Source: Geomonas edaphica
GTDB taxonomy: Bacteria > Desulfobacterota > Desulfuromonadia > Geobacterales > Geobacteraceae
Assembly (NCBI RefSeq): GCF_004917075.1
Contig: NZ_SSYB01000005.1
Location: 62,001 to 126,000, forward strand
Direction: 5' to 3'
DNA: 64,000 nt
A program made the position numbers and the translations under genes. The notes under the pieces are model-generated. The model made no database searches and was not told where the DNA came from. It saw nothing but the letters and a program-made list of their open reading frames with translations. Each line of letters opens with the position of its first letter. The first letter of the stretch is position 1. Shown piece after piece: positions 8,270-17,389 of this stretch.

Positions 8270-9973
8270 TCATGCTCCTTGTTCCACAAGGGGAAGGGTG
8301 ATGTCGATGCGGGTGCCGCGGTCGCTCGAGTCGATGGTGAGTTTGCCGTTCAGAGCCTCGATCCGCTCCCTGAGCATCACCGGTCCGCGCTTCATATCGC
8401 TTAGCTGGTCCTGGTCGTAGCGTCCTTGGAAGGCGAAGCCGTGTCCGTCGTCGGTGATGGTAATCAGGACCCATTGAGCGTTGAAGGCGAGGTTGACCTT
8501 GAGGGTCGCCGCACCGGCGTGGCGCACCGCGTTGATGACGGCTTCGTGGATAACGAAATAGATCTCCCGGGCGATGCCCCGCTCAAGCGGCGGCTTGGGG
8601 GTGCTGCAGTTGATCGAACAGGTGATTTCCCACTGCCGTCGTACGCGAGCAGAGAGGTCTTCCAGGCGCTTTATCAGGCCGAACTCCTCGGGCTTTCGGC
8701 GCGAGAAGAAGCGCTTCAGCGCGTTGATCTGGGTTCTGAGGTCGCGCTGCTCGGAGGCGAGCAGGTGCTGAACCTGCTGGATGCTCTCCCGCGCCGCCGT
8801 GTCATGCTCGATGAGGCGGGCGGCTGTTTCCAACTGCAGGCTGGCCCCGGCCAGGGACTGCAGCAGGCCGTCGTGCAGGTCGTGGGCGAGGCGCAGGCGC
8901 TCCTCGTCGGCGGCTGCCTGCTGTAGCTGTTTCAGCAGCAGGCCATGGGAAAGCCTCGTCGCGACCTCTCGAGCCACGATCCCCCCCAGCACCATGTCGT
9001 CCGGGGTCGGGTGTCTCTTGTCCAGGGCGACGAGGTATCCGGAGATCTTGTCGCTGGCTAGCCGGGAAACCACTGCGGAGGTGATCTCGAAATGTCTCAC
9101 GAACTTCTGGTCGAAGGGAGCCCCGTGCCACTTTTGCAGTCCGCCGGCGCTGTTGTAGACCACCTGTGCCTGTTCCTGCCCGCCGCCCCGGCAGAAAAAG
9201 CCGGCTTCGGAGAGCTCCTCCGCGACGATGTTGCCGAAAGTCTCCGGCTCCTCACGGTCATACCGCGATCCTTCCGCAGACCAGGTCAGAACGTGCAGCC
9301 AGGGCTCCTCCGCCTCTTCCCAGCAGAGCACCACGCGCGGCGCATGCAGGATGGCGGCCGCGTGGCCGAGCATCCCTGCTCCGTCGGGCCCCGGCTCCTC
9401 CGGCAGAGCCGTACCGGGCCACTGCGACAGCATGTAAAGGACCTCGCGCATCGACTCCTCGTAGGCGCCCAGGTAACCGAGCAGACCCGCAACAACGGCA
9501 AGATAAGCGATGCGGATGATGAAGCGGTTCAGCTCGAAGCTCTGCTGCAGGAGAAGGTTGGACGGGTACCATGCGAGCAGCAAGGTTACTGCCATGGCGG
9601 TGACCGCGGTCCAGAGCGTGCCGCGCCACTGCCAGCGAAAGGTGGCGCAGACGAGTACGAAGATGAAATAGACGAAGAACGGGCTGTTGGGCCCGGTGGT
9701 GAGGAACATGAGGCCGGCGAAGACAAGGAGGTCGATGCCGTGTGTTACGAGGTGCAGCGTCTTCCAGCCGAACCCCCTGCGCTGGATGACGAACCCGATG
9801 ATGATCGAGTAAAGGAGGTAGCCTGCGAGGATGCCATAGGTGAACCGCGCGAAGCGGGAAGGTTCTGAAGGGTCGAGCCACACGGCGAGGAGAAAGAATG
9901 CCGCCAAGATGACGCGCCCACTGGCGATCAGGTATTCCGCCCGGGTTTTGGAGTGGTATCTCTGCAGCGGCAT
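8270..9973 (-). CDS. NarX/DesK-type membrane sensor histidine kinase
   Basis: Kinase of 567 residues. The N-terminal third is membrane embedded with about five or six helices between residues 15 and 175. A GAF-like region of about 150 residues follows without obvious ligand motifs. A HisKA_3 domain has the acceptor His in RLAHDLHDGLLQSLAGA. A HATPase_c domain shows HEAVINAVRHAGA and DDGHGF. HisKA_3 kinases pair with NarL-type regulators, which fits the coupled gene 7630-8268. The start has GGAG eight bases upstream. The signal sensed by the membrane part cannot be read. Confidence 0.9.
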   Translation of the reverse strand: MPLQRYHSKTRAEYLIASGRVILAAFFLLAVWLDPSEPSRFARFTYGILAGYLLYSIIIGFVIQRRGFGWKTLHLVTHGIDLLVFAGLMFLTTGPNSPFFVYFIFVLVCATFRWQWRGTLWTAVTAMAVTLLLAWYPSNLLLQQSFELNRFIIRIAYLAVVAGLLGYLGAYEESMREVLYMLSQWPGTALPEEPGPDGAGMLGHAAAILHAPRVVLCWEEAEEPWLHVLTWSAEGSRYDREEPETFGNIVAEELSEAGFFCRGGGQEQAQVVYNSAGGLQKWHGAPFDQKFVRHFEITSAVVSRLASDKISGYLVALDKRHPTPDDMVLGGIVAREVATRLSHGLLLKQLQQAAADEERLRLAHDLHDGLLQSLAGASLQLETAARLIEHDTAARESIQQVQHLLASEQRDLRTQINALKRFFSRRKPEEFGLIKRLEDLSARVRRQWEITCSINCSTPKPPLERGIAREIYFVIHEAVINAVRHAGAATLKVNLAFNAQWVLITITDDGHGFAFQGRYDQDQLSDMKRGPVMLRERIEALNGKLTIDSSDRGTRIDITLPLVEQGA

Positions 9974-10116
9974 CGACGTATCTCCGGCCCGAAATGAGGC
10001 TTCCTACTGAAGGTAGGAGTTCTTTACCTGGGCTCGTCAGATTAATTCCGGCGCCGCATTCTATACATGCCGTTTACGTTACGTCAATGATTTAGCGATG
10101 ATGTGGGTGGGGTGGG

Positions 10117-10159
10117 GTCGATAATCCCCAGCGGGAACCTTGCGCCGCGGATTATCGAC
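10117..10159. repeat. 11-bp perfect inverted repeat with 21-nt loop
   Basis: GTCGATAATCC (10117-10127) is matched by GGATTATCGAC (10149-10159). It lies between the 3' end of the C_GCAxxG gene (10193) and the start of the sensor kinase (9973). No T-run follows on either strand. It could be a Rho-assisted end for the upstream gene or an operator for the kinase genes. Confidence 0.5.
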
Positions 10160-10192
10160 CACGAATTGGACTTCATATGGACCGACGCGTAG

Positions 10193-10732
10193 CTAGATCA
10201 TCTTCTCAAGGATCTCTCCGGCGCTCTTCACGTAGTTGGGGCAGCGCGTCTTGAAAAGCCCCTTCCGTTTTGCTTCCTTCATCCCGTCCTTCGCCGCCAT
10301 GTTCACGCCGAGAAGCTGCGAGCATCCAAGCTCGCCGTGCCGCGCCTTGAATTCCTTGTTGAACGCCTCGACCTTTGGAAAGACCTTCCACTCCTGCGGG
10401 CCGTGGGCGAGCCCCAGCACCATGTAGGCGGCGGTCACCGCACCGCACTCGTGCCCGGTGGTCATGCCGCCGGCGAAGCCGGTGGCGAGACGGCAGGCGA
10501 GTTCGGGCTTGATGCCGTAGGCGGGGGCGTAGTTTTCGAGAATCGCTTGCGAGCAGTTCGTCGACTTCAGAAAGTGCTTCCGCGCCGCCTCCGGGCGGTC
10601 GGCCACCTGCGCCGCCTCCGCGGAGGCCTCGACGTTCAGTGTCCCCTGCGCGGCAAGGCACACCCCCAGACATAGCGATCCCTTCAGCATGGCGCGCCTG
10701 CTGATCGGTGCGTTAACTTCTTCCTTTTTCAT
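10193..10732 (-). CDS. C_GCAxxG_C_C family protein with twin-arginine-like leader
   Basis: Protein of 179 residues from the ATG at 10732 (GGAGG seven bases upstream). An N-terminal SRRAMLKGSLCLGVCLAAQG looks like a Tat or Sec export signal. The mature part contains the Cys pattern of the C_GCAxxG_C_C family (CSQAILENYAP, then GFAGGMTTGHECGAVTAAYM, then a Cys near ELGCSQLLG and one at TRCPNYV). The function of the family is not settled; a redox or metal role is suspected because members often sit near redox genes. Here it stands alone between the sensor kinase and the export operon. Confidence 0.8.
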   Translation of the reverse strand: MKKEEVNAPISRRAMLKGSLCLGVCLAAQGTLNVEASAEAAQVADRPEAARKHFLKSTNCSQAILENYAPAYGIKPELACRLATGFAGGMTTGHECGAVTAAYMVLGLAHGPQEWKVFPKVEAFNKEFKARHGELGCSQLLGVNMAAKDGMKEAKRKGLFKTRCPNYVKSAGEILEKMI

Positions 10733-10846
10733 GACAACCCTCCAGAGTACAGGGAGGCCGTTACGCCACCCGTGCGAATAAATTAATAGTAGCAATATCA
10801 TAATATTTGCATTAAAGAAAGATTAAGTGCGTTGTGCGGGGCAGGG

Positions 10847-11977
10847 CTACTCGAGGGATTTCTGGAAGCGCAGCACGCTCACTGTCAGCATGACAAGTGC
10901 GATTGCGGCCATGGCCGCCATCTGGGGCCAGAGAAGGCCGAAGCCGCCACCTTTCAGGTAGACGCTTCTTAGCACCACCTCGTAGTAGCGCAGCGGGTTC
11001 AGGTAGGTGAGGTGCTGCAGGATCTCGGGCATGCTGCTGATGGGGGAGCCGAAACCGGAGAAGATGACCGCGGGCATGATGAAGAAGAAGCTCGTCACCA
11101 TGGCCTGCTGCTGGGTCGCGGAGACCGTGGAGATGAAAAGCCCCACCCCCAGCATGCAGAGGATGAAGAAGACGGTCCCGGCGCCGAGGACGAGAAAGCT
11201 CCCGTTCAGCGGCACGTGGAACCAGAGCGTTCCGGCGGCGCTGATGAGCGCGGTGTCCAAAAGGCCGATCAGGAAGAAGGGGATGGTTTTTCCGAGGATG
11301 AATTCGACGCGCCGGATCGGTGTCACCATGATCTGCTCCAGGGTGCCGATCTCCCGCTCGCGCACCACCGCGAACGCCGTCAGCGTCACCACGATCACGA
11401 GCACGAGGTTGCCGATGACGCCGGGGACGAAGAACCACTGGCTGGACATGTCCGGGTTGTACCAGGGACGCCTTTCCACGACGATCTCCGGGAGTCCCCC
11501 GGCCAGAGCGGGCGCCTGCCGTGCCAGCGTTTTCAGCCGGTACTCCCGGGCGAACCCCTGGGCTACCTGGTTCACGTAGCCAAGCCCGACGAGGGCGGAG
11601 TTGGAGTTGCTCGCGTCGACGACCACCTGTAGGTGGGCGGTTTCCCCTTTGCCTAAGTCGCGGGCGAATCCCGAATTGATCTGGAGCGCCATGGTCGCCT
11701 CGTTCCGGTCGATGAGCTCGGGAATTTCGCGCCGGTCCGACAGGCGCCGCACCTCGAAGTAGCGGCTTGCCTGGAAGCGCGAGACGAGGTCGCGGCTCAC
11801 CTGGCTGTTGTCGTAATCGACGATGGCAATCGGGACGTGCTTGATCTCCAGCGTTGCGGCGTAGCCGAAGACGAGCGTCTGGATGACCGGCGGCGCGAAG
11901 AGGAAGAACCTCGCCCTCTTGTCGCGGATCACGTGCAGGAATTCCTTTATGAGCATCTGGCGCAGGCGGCCGAGCAT
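10847..11977 (-). CDS. ABC-2 type transporter permease (YbhR-like)
   Basis: Membrane permease of 376 residues from the ATG at 11977, which has AAGGGGGGAAAT upstream; the open frame reads further up without a ribosome site. It has one N-terminal helix (FFLFAPPVIQTLVFGYAATLEI), a periplasmic domain of about 150 residues, and five C-terminal helices. A conserved EREIGTLEQIMVTPIRR segment sits at the cytoplasmic coupling point, as in ABC2_membrane_3 proteins. It is the last gene of the TetR-led export operon and should pair with the permease just upstream as a heterodimer. Substrate unknown. Confidence 0.9.
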   Translation of the reverse strand: MLGRLRQMLIKEFLHVIRDKRARFFLFAPPVIQTLVFGYAATLEIKHVPIAIVDYDNSQVSRDLVSRFQASRYFEVRRLSDRREIPELIDRNEATMALQINSGFARDLGKGETAHLQVVVDASNSNSALVGLGYVNQVAQGFAREYRLKTLARQAPALAGGLPEIVVERRPWYNPDMSSQWFFVPGVIGNLVLVIVVTLTAFAVVREREIGTLEQIMVTPIRRVEFILGKTIPFFLIGLLDTALISAAGTLWFHVPLNGSFLVLGAGTVFFILCMLGVGLFISTVSATQQQAMVTSFFFIMPAVIFSGFGSPISSMPEILQHLTYLNPLRYYEVVLRSVYLKGGGFGLLWPQMAAMAAIALVMLTVSVLRFQKSLE

Positions 11978-11988
11978 GATTTCCCCCC

Positions 11989-13122
11989 TTAGGTAAGCTT
12001 CTTGCGGAAGATGCGCGTTGCCGCAAGCCCCAAAATGGCGGCAAAGAGTGCAAGCCCGAAAAAGTCCTGCCACATGTTGAAGACCGACGACCCCTTCAAA
12101 AAGACGTTTCGTAGGATGGCCATGTAGTAGCGGGCCGGCACGATGTGGGTGATCCCCTGCACCACCGCCGGCATCTGGTCGATGGGGTAAACGAACCCGG
12201 AGAGGAGAAAGGCCGGCAGGAAGGTGGCGATGAGCGAGATCTGGCTCGCCGCGAGCTGGGTCTTCGCGACCACGGAGAAGAAGTAGCCAAGCGACAGCAC
12301 CACGGTGAGAAAGAGGGTGGTGCTCAGCAAAAAGACCCAGATGTGCCCGCGGAAGGGGACCTCAAACCACCACACCGCCATGATCGCGCAGACGCTGGTG
12401 TCGATGAGGCCGATGGCGACGTAGGGGAGGAGCTTGCCGAGCATGATCTCCAGGGGGGTCACCGGCGTGGAGATGAGCTGCTCCATGGTGCCTCGCTCCC
12501 ACTCGCGCGCGACGGTGAGCGAGGTGAGGAAGGTCCCCACCACCGCCATGACCATGGCGACCACCCCGGGGACGATGGTCACCATGCTCTCCAGGTTCTC
12601 GTTGAACCAGGTTCGGGAGTCGACGCTCAAGGGGGCGCGCACGCTTCCCTGTCCGCGGGCGCGCAACCAATCGAGCTGTAGCTTTTGTGAGTGCGCCTGT
12701 GCCACCGCCTCGGTGTAGCTCATGCCGAGGCTCGCGCTGTTGCTGTCGGTGCCGTCGAAGATCGCCTGGATGCGCACCTGTTCTCCGGAGCCGAGCCTTG
12801 CCGAGAAGTCGGGGGGGATCACGAGGCCGATCTGGCAGGTCCCGGCGTCGACGGCGTGCACCAGTTCCGGGTAGTTTCCGACCGAGCGCACCACGTTGAA
12901 GTAGCGGGAGGACTCGAAGCGCTTCAGGAAGTCCCGGGAGGCCTGGCTCTGCTCCTGGTCGTAGACGTAGACCGGTATGTGCTTCGTGTCGAAGCTGACG
13001 CCGTAGCCGAAGGCGAAGAGCATCACGATGGGCATCGCGATGACGATGCCGATGCTGCGGGCGTCGCGCCGGATCTGGATCATCTCCTTGCGCGCCATGG
13101 CGCACAGCCGGTTCCAGTTCAT
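11989..13122 (-). CDS. ABC-2 type transporter permease (YbhS-like)
   Basis: Permease of 377 residues with the same layout as its neighbour: a first helix around IVIAMPIVMLFAFGYGVSF, a periplasmic loop, then five helices with REWERGTMEQLISTPVTPLE as the coupling motif. The start at 13122 overlaps the stop of the ATPase gene in an ATGA junction, so translation is coupled. The two permeases are clearly related in layout and likely form the membrane channel served by the two ATPases upstream. Confidence 0.91.
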   Translation of the reverse strand: MNWNRLCAMARKEMIQIRRDARSIGIVIAMPIVMLFAFGYGVSFDTKHIPVYVYDQEQSQASRDFLKRFESSRYFNVVRSVGNYPELVHAVDAGTCQIGLVIPPDFSARLGSGEQVRIQAIFDGTDSNSASLGMSYTEAVAQAHSQKLQLDWLRARGQGSVRAPLSVDSRTWFNENLESMVTIVPGVVAMVMAVVGTFLTSLTVAREWERGTMEQLISTPVTPLEIMLGKLLPYVAIGLIDTSVCAIMAVWWFEVPFRGHIWVFLLSTTLFLTVVLSLGYFFSVVAKTQLAASQISLIATFLPAFLLSGFVYPIDQMPAVVQGITHIVPARYYMAILRNVFLKGSSVFNMWQDFFGLALFAAILGLAATRIFRKKLT

Positions 13123-14075
13123 GCCTGCTCCTTTTCCCTGCGCCCTTTCAGGCTCGTGAGCGAGACGAAGACGTCCTCGAGGGTCGGGCGGATCTGCTCG
13201 ATGCGGGAGACGGTGATGCCGCGTTCCCCGAGATAATTCCGCACCTCCGGGATGGCCCTCTCTGCATCGGGTACAACGAGGTGAAGCGCGTGTCCGAAGA
13301 TGGCGGCGTCGGTGACCCCCGGCGCCTCCTGAAGCGCTTCGAGCGCTTTCCCAACCTGGTCGCATTCGACGAGGAGCAACTCCCCCTCCATGCTCTTGAG
13401 TTTAAGCTCCAGCGGCGAGCCGGAGGCGACGATCCTGCCGCGGTCGATGAGCACGAGCCGGTTGCAGTACTCCGCCTCGTCCATGTAGTGCGTGGTCACG
13501 AAGACGGTAACCCCTTCGTCCGCCATGCGGTGGATCAGCTCCCAGAAGAGCCGGCGCGAGATTGGATCGACGCCGGAGGTCGGCTCGTCGAGAAAGACGA
13601 TGGGGGGGCGGTGCAGCACCGCGCAGCCAAGGGCCAGGCGCTGCTTCCACCCGGCGGCGAGCGTCCCGGTGAGGAGGTGCTCCCGGCCGGTGAGTCCGGC
13701 CATGTCGATGGCCCAGGCAATACGCTCGGCCGCGTCGGCCTGGTTGACGCCGTACATCCCCGCGAAGAAGCGGAGGTTCTCGATTACCTTCAGGTCGTTG
13801 TATAGAGAGAACTTCTGCGACATGTAGCCGATATTCTGGCGCACCCGTTCCGGTTCGCGCGCGACGTCGACCCCGGCGACCAGCGCTTTGCCCGAGGTGG
13901 GGTGCAGAAGGCCGCAGAGTATCCTGATGGTGGTGGATTTTCCGGCGCCGTTGGGGCCGAGAAAACCGAAGATCTCGCCGCGCGAGGCCTCGAAGGAGAT
14001 GTTGTCGACCGCGGTGAAGTCGCCGAAGCGTTTCACGAGGTCCTGCACCACGACCGCCTGGGGCTGACCGTTCAT
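13119..14075 (-). CDS. ABC transporter ATP-binding protein (second of pair)
   Basis: Nucleotide-binding protein of 318 residues. Walker A is GPNGAGKST, Walker B is IVFLDEPTSGVD, and the H-loop is VTTHYMDEAE. The signature is degenerate: LAAGWKQRLALG in place of LSGGQ. A C-terminal domain of about 90 residues follows the ATPase. It overlaps both neighbours by four bases. In E. coli YbhF two ATPase halves are fused in one chain; here they are two genes, this one matching the half with the altered signature. One competent and one degenerate site suggest an asymmetric ATPase dimer. Confidence 0.92.
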   Translation of the reverse strand: MNGQPQAVVVQDLVKRFGDFTAVDNISFEASRGEIFGFLGPNGAGKSTTIRILCGLLHPTSGKALVAGVDVAREPERVRQNIGYMSQKFSLYNDLKVIENLRFFAGMYGVNQADAAERIAWAIDMAGLTGREHLLTGTLAAGWKQRLALGCAVLHRPPIVFLDEPTSGVDPISRRLFWELIHRMADEGVTVFVTTHYMDEAEYCNRLVLIDRGRIVASGSPLELKLKSMEGELLLVECDQVGKALEALQEAPGVTDAAIFGHALHLVVPDAERAIPEVRNYLGERGITVSRIEQIRPTLEDVFVSLTSLKGRREKEQA

Positions 14076-15016
14076 GGCTTCTCCCCCTTCTTCTTTTGCA
14101 CCGCCTCCACGAAAAGGTCCTCGATGCTGGGCGCGACCTTCTCGACGGAGTCGACTTTGAGCCCCGCCGCGGCGATGCGGGAACGCAGTTCCGGGATCAG
14201 GCGCTCGGGTTCCCTGACGACCAGGTGCAGCCCGTCACCTACGATCATCATGGTCGAGATCCCTTCCATGCCGGAGATGAGCTCCTTCACCGGGCGCGGT
14301 TCGGCGCAGACGATGGAGACCACGGCGCCGTCGAGGTTCCCCTTCAGATTCTCGGGCGTGTCGCAAAAGAGCATGCGCCCCTCGTGCAAGAGCGCCACGC
14401 GGTGGCAGCGCTCCGCTTCGTCCAGGTAGGCGGTGCTGGTGAGGATGGTGACCCCCTGGTCGAGGAGCGTGTAGAGGATGCGCCAGAAGTCGCGGCGCGA
14501 CACCGGGTCGACCCCGTTGGTCGGCTCATCGAGGAGGATCACTTCCGGGGTGTGGATGAGGGCGCAGACGAGACCGAGTTTCTGCTTCATGCCGCCGGAG
14601 AGTTTCCCTGCGAGCCGCGAGCGGAACTCCGCCATCCCCGCCGCCTGCAACAGTTCCGCCGCGCGCGTCTCCCTCTCGGAGCGCGGCACGCCGAAGAGGT
14701 CGGCGTAGAAGCGGATGTTCTCGTCCACGGTGAGTTCCTCGTAAAGCCCGAAGCGCTGCGGCATGTAGCTTATATGCTGCTTGGCCCCCTCCGGGTCGCG
14801 CGTCATGTCGTAGCCCGCCACGCGGGCGCTCCCCGCGTCGGGAGCGAGGACGCCTGCCAGCATGCGCATGGTGGTCGTCTTGCCGGCGCCGTCCGGACCG
14901 ACGAGACCGAAGATCTCGCCGCGCGCGACCTTGAAGCTCAGTCCGTCCACGGCGCGCACGTCGGGAAAGGACTTGGTGAGCCCGTCGAGCTCTATGGTGA
15001 AATCGTCGGCGCTCAT
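14072..15016 (-). CDS. ABC transporter ATP-binding protein (first of pair)
   Basis: Nucleotide-binding protein of 314 residues with a full set of motifs: Walker A GPDGAGKTT, signature LSGGMKQKLGL, Walker B VILLDEPTNGVD and switch region LTSTAYLDEAE (the His of the H-loop appears to be replaced by Ala or Tyr in TSTAY). It starts one base after the HlyD stop and overlaps the next ATPase by ATGA. Together with that ATPase it should drive export through the two permeases downstream. Confidence 0.92.
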   Translation of the reverse strand: MSADDFTIELDGLTKSFPDVRAVDGLSFKVARGEIFGLVGPDGAGKTTTMRMLAGVLAPDAGSARVAGYDMTRDPEGAKQHISYMPQRFGLYEELTVDENIRFYADLFGVPRSERETRAAELLQAAGMAEFRSRLAGKLSGGMKQKLGLVCALIHTPEVILLDEPTNGVDPVSRRDFWRILYTLLDQGVTILTSTAYLDEAERCHRVALLHEGRMLFCDTPENLKGNLDGAVVSIVCAEPRPVKELISGMEGISTMMIVGDGLHLVVREPERLIPELRSRIAAAGLKVDSVEKVAPSIEDLFVEAVQKKKGEKP

Positions 15017-15017
15017 G

Positions 15018-16010
15018 TCACTTGGCCGCCACGTCTAGGAGCGCGTCCGCCGGCATGCCCGGCTTCAGCTCGTGCGCCTGGTTTTCCAGATCGATCTTGA
15101 TGCGGTACACGAGGGTGACCCGCTCCTTGTGCGTCTCGACGCTCTTCGGGGTGAACTCAGCCTGTGATGAGATGAAGGAGACGCGCCCCTTGTAGCTCTT
15201 GCCGGGGTAGGTGTCCGTTTTCACCGTGGCGACCTGTCCGAGTTTGACCCGCCCGAGGTCGGTCTCGCTCAGGTACCCGCGCAGCCAGAGGTGGTCGAGA
15301 TCGGCGATGGTGACCACCGGCGTGCCGGCAGATACCACCTCGCCAAGTTCCGCGTGCCGCACCAGCACGACGCCGGTGATGGGGGCCTTGAGCGTCGCGT
15401 ATCCGAGCTTGATGCGCGACATCTCGAGCGCCTGCTCGGCCGTGCGGACCCCGGCCCGGTTGATGTCGACCTGTTCCCTGCGCACCCCTTCCTTGACCTG
15501 GTCGTAGTTCTGTTTCGCCCGCTCAAGCGCGGCGCTGCTACGCTTCAGCGCGGCCGCCGCGGTGTCCCGCACCTGGGCCGAAACCTCGTCCTTCTCGTAG
15601 AGCGCCTGGTAGCGCGCGAGGTCGTGCTTTTTCAGCTCAAAGTCCGCCTGGGCGTCGAGCACCAACTGGTGGGCCGCCTGCTTCTCCTGGGGACGGCTGC
15701 CTGCCGTGGCGAGCCCCAACTCGGCGCGCCGGGTGCCGAGGTTCGCCTCGTCGATACGCAACTGCTGCTGGTAGTCCCCCTGGTCCAGCCTGGCGATGAT
15801 CTCCCCGGCCCGGACCAGTTGCCCCTCCTCCACGGGGAGCTCGGCCACGCGACCCGGTACCTTGAAGCCGACCACGCTCTCGTGCGCCTCGATGTTGCCG
15901 GAAAGGGTGATGGTGTTGGCGTCGGCCCTGTTTCTATTGCGGCTGACGAAGAAGACGGCGGCGGCGACGGCCGCTGTCAGGATGACGATCGGGATCAGTT
16001 TTCGTTTCAT
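15018..16010 (-). CDS. HlyD/RND-type periplasmic adaptor protein (YbhG-like)
   Basis: Adaptor of 330 residues. An N-terminal anchor helix (LIPIVILTAAVAAAVFFV) is followed by a first lipoyl half-domain (NIEAHESVVGFKVPGRVAELPVEEGQ, shown here in shortened form as the motif around 40-65). A long helical hairpin (about 75-200) comes next, then the second lipoyl half (LKAPITGVVLVRHAELGEVV) and a beta-barrel. It bridges inner-membrane transporter and outer-membrane TolC. It lies between the tolC-like and ATPase genes, as expected for a tripartite exporter. Confidence 0.92.
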   Translation of the reverse strand: MKRKLIPIVILTAAVAAAVFFVSRNRNRADANTITLSGNIEAHESVVGFKVPGRVAELPVEEGQLVRAGEIIARLDQGDYQQQLRIDEANLGTRRAELGLATAGSRPQEKQAAHQLVLDAQADFELKKHDLARYQALYEKDEVSAQVRDTAAAALKRSSAALERAKQNYDQVKEGVRREQVDINRAGVRTAEQALEMSRIKLGYATLKAPITGVVLVRHAELGEVVSAGTPVVTIADLDHLWLRGYLSETDLGRVKLGQVATVKTDTYPGKSYKGRVSFISSQAEFTPKSVETHKERVTLVYRIKIDLENQAHELKPGMPADALLDVAAK

Positions 16011-16025
16011 CGGTTCATGTCCTCG

Positions 16026-17366
16026 TTATGGTTCGATGCCCAGGAAGAGCCGGTACGCCTTTTCGGTGTCGCTCAGGGCACGGGCGAGCGCGATCTTCGC
16101 CTCGACGTGCTGCGCGAGGGCGTTCAGCTCGTTGTCCCGTGCCCGCGCCAGCGCGTCCTGCGCCGTCACCACCTCGATGTTGTTGGCCACGCCGTTTTTG
16201 AAACGGTCGCTCGCGTACTGCAGTTCCTTCTCGGCAAGCACGAGCCCCTGCCGGGCGGTGAGCACCTGGTCGTCGGCGGAGTTCAGGTTTAAAAGCGCCT
16301 CGCGGATATCCTGCTCCACCCCGAGCTTCAGGTCGGCGATCTGCTCATCGTTTCTTTTGAGCCGGCTGTCGAGCTCCATCCGCTCACCCTTGCGGTCGTG
16401 GTCGAAAAGGTTCATCACCATGTTCACCTGGATCATGCCGGAGGGGTCGAGCTTGCTCATCTCCTGGCCGCTCGTGCCGTAGTTGCCGCTCAGGACGATC
16501 CTCGGGAGGTAGCGGGAGCGCGACGCCTTCATCTGCTCATCCAGGGAGGCGCGTTGGGCGAAAAGGGCGCGGTAATCGGGGCGGCTCTCGAGTGCCGCCT
16601 GCACTGCCTGATCGATCTGCGGCCCCTCCAGCTTCTTGAAGGCGAGCGCGTCGGTGATGGCGATGGGGGTGCCGAGATCGAGGCCGATGCCACGGGCAAG
16701 GGAGAGACGGGCTAGTTCCGCGCTGTTGCGGGTGACGAGAAGGTACTGGCGGTCGTTGGCGAGTTGCACCTGGGCGCGCAGCACGTCGAGCCCGTCGGCG
16801 ATTCCCGCGGTGCGCTGGTCGCTGGCAAGCTTTTCCAGCACCTCCGAGGTCTCCACCCGGCTCTTGGCGGTCACGACCCGCGCCTCGGCGTACGCCGCGT
16901 TGATGTACTGCACGGCGACCTGGCTGATCACCTGGCCGCGTACGTCCCGGTAATCAAGTTGCCTCGCCTTTTGCTCCTGCTCGGCCGCCTTGATGGCGTG
17001 GTAGCTCTGCAGGTCGAGGATGTTCTGGTCCGCGTAGATGCGGAAGTCGTAACTCGTGAATGGGCCAACCACGGCGGGGGCGTTGGGGAGGGTGATCCCC
17101 TGCGCGCTGAGGTTCCTTGTCTGCCATGCGAATGGGGTCTCCAGGCGCAGGTGTGGCAGGTAGTTGGCGAGCCTGCGTTCGCGCGTCCCCTTGGCTTCGT
17201 CCGCGCGCGTCTTCGCGAGGAGCGCGCTTAGGTTCCTGTCGAGTCCCCGGGTGATCGCCTGGTCCAGCGACAGAGGCAGGGGAGGGGGGCTCTCGGCGTG
17301 CGCGGCCTCGGCGGCCGACCAGAGCGCCAGGGAGACGGCCAACACTTTCACGATCTTTGCAGTCAT
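16026..17366 (-). CDS. TolC-family outer membrane efflux protein
   Basis: Protein of 446 residues with a signal peptide (about 1-24, ending AEAAHA). The two OEP repeats are mostly helical and glutamine/alanine rich, typical of the periplasmic tunnel. Internal markers are FAWQTRNL, YDFRIYADQNILDL and LSGNYGTSGQE. It starts 23 nt after the TetR gene with AAGGAT upstream. It supplies the outer-membrane exit duct for the ABC exporter encoded downstream. Confidence 0.92.
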   Translation of the reverse strand: MTAKIVKVLAVSLALWSAAEAAHAESPPPLPLSLDQAITRGLDRNLSALLAKTRADEAKGTRERRLANYLPHLRLETPFAWQTRNLSAQGITLPNAPAVVGPFTSYDFRIYADQNILDLQSYHAIKAAEQEQKARQLDYRDVRGQVISQVAVQYINAAYAEARVVTAKSRVETSEVLEKLASDQRTAGIADGLDVLRAQVQLANDRQYLLVTRNSAELARLSLARGIGLDLGTPIAITDALAFKKLEGPQIDQAVQAALESRPDYRALFAQRASLDEQMKASRSRYLPRIVLSGNYGTSGQEMSKLDPSGMIQVNMVMNLFDHDRKGERMELDSRLKRNDEQIADLKLGVEQDIREALLNLNSADDQVLTARQGLVLAEKELQYASDRFKNGVANNIEVVTAQDALARARDNELNALAQHVEAKIALARALSDTEKAYRLFLGIEP

Positions 17367-17389
17367 GGCGTATCCTTTGTTGCGTGTCG

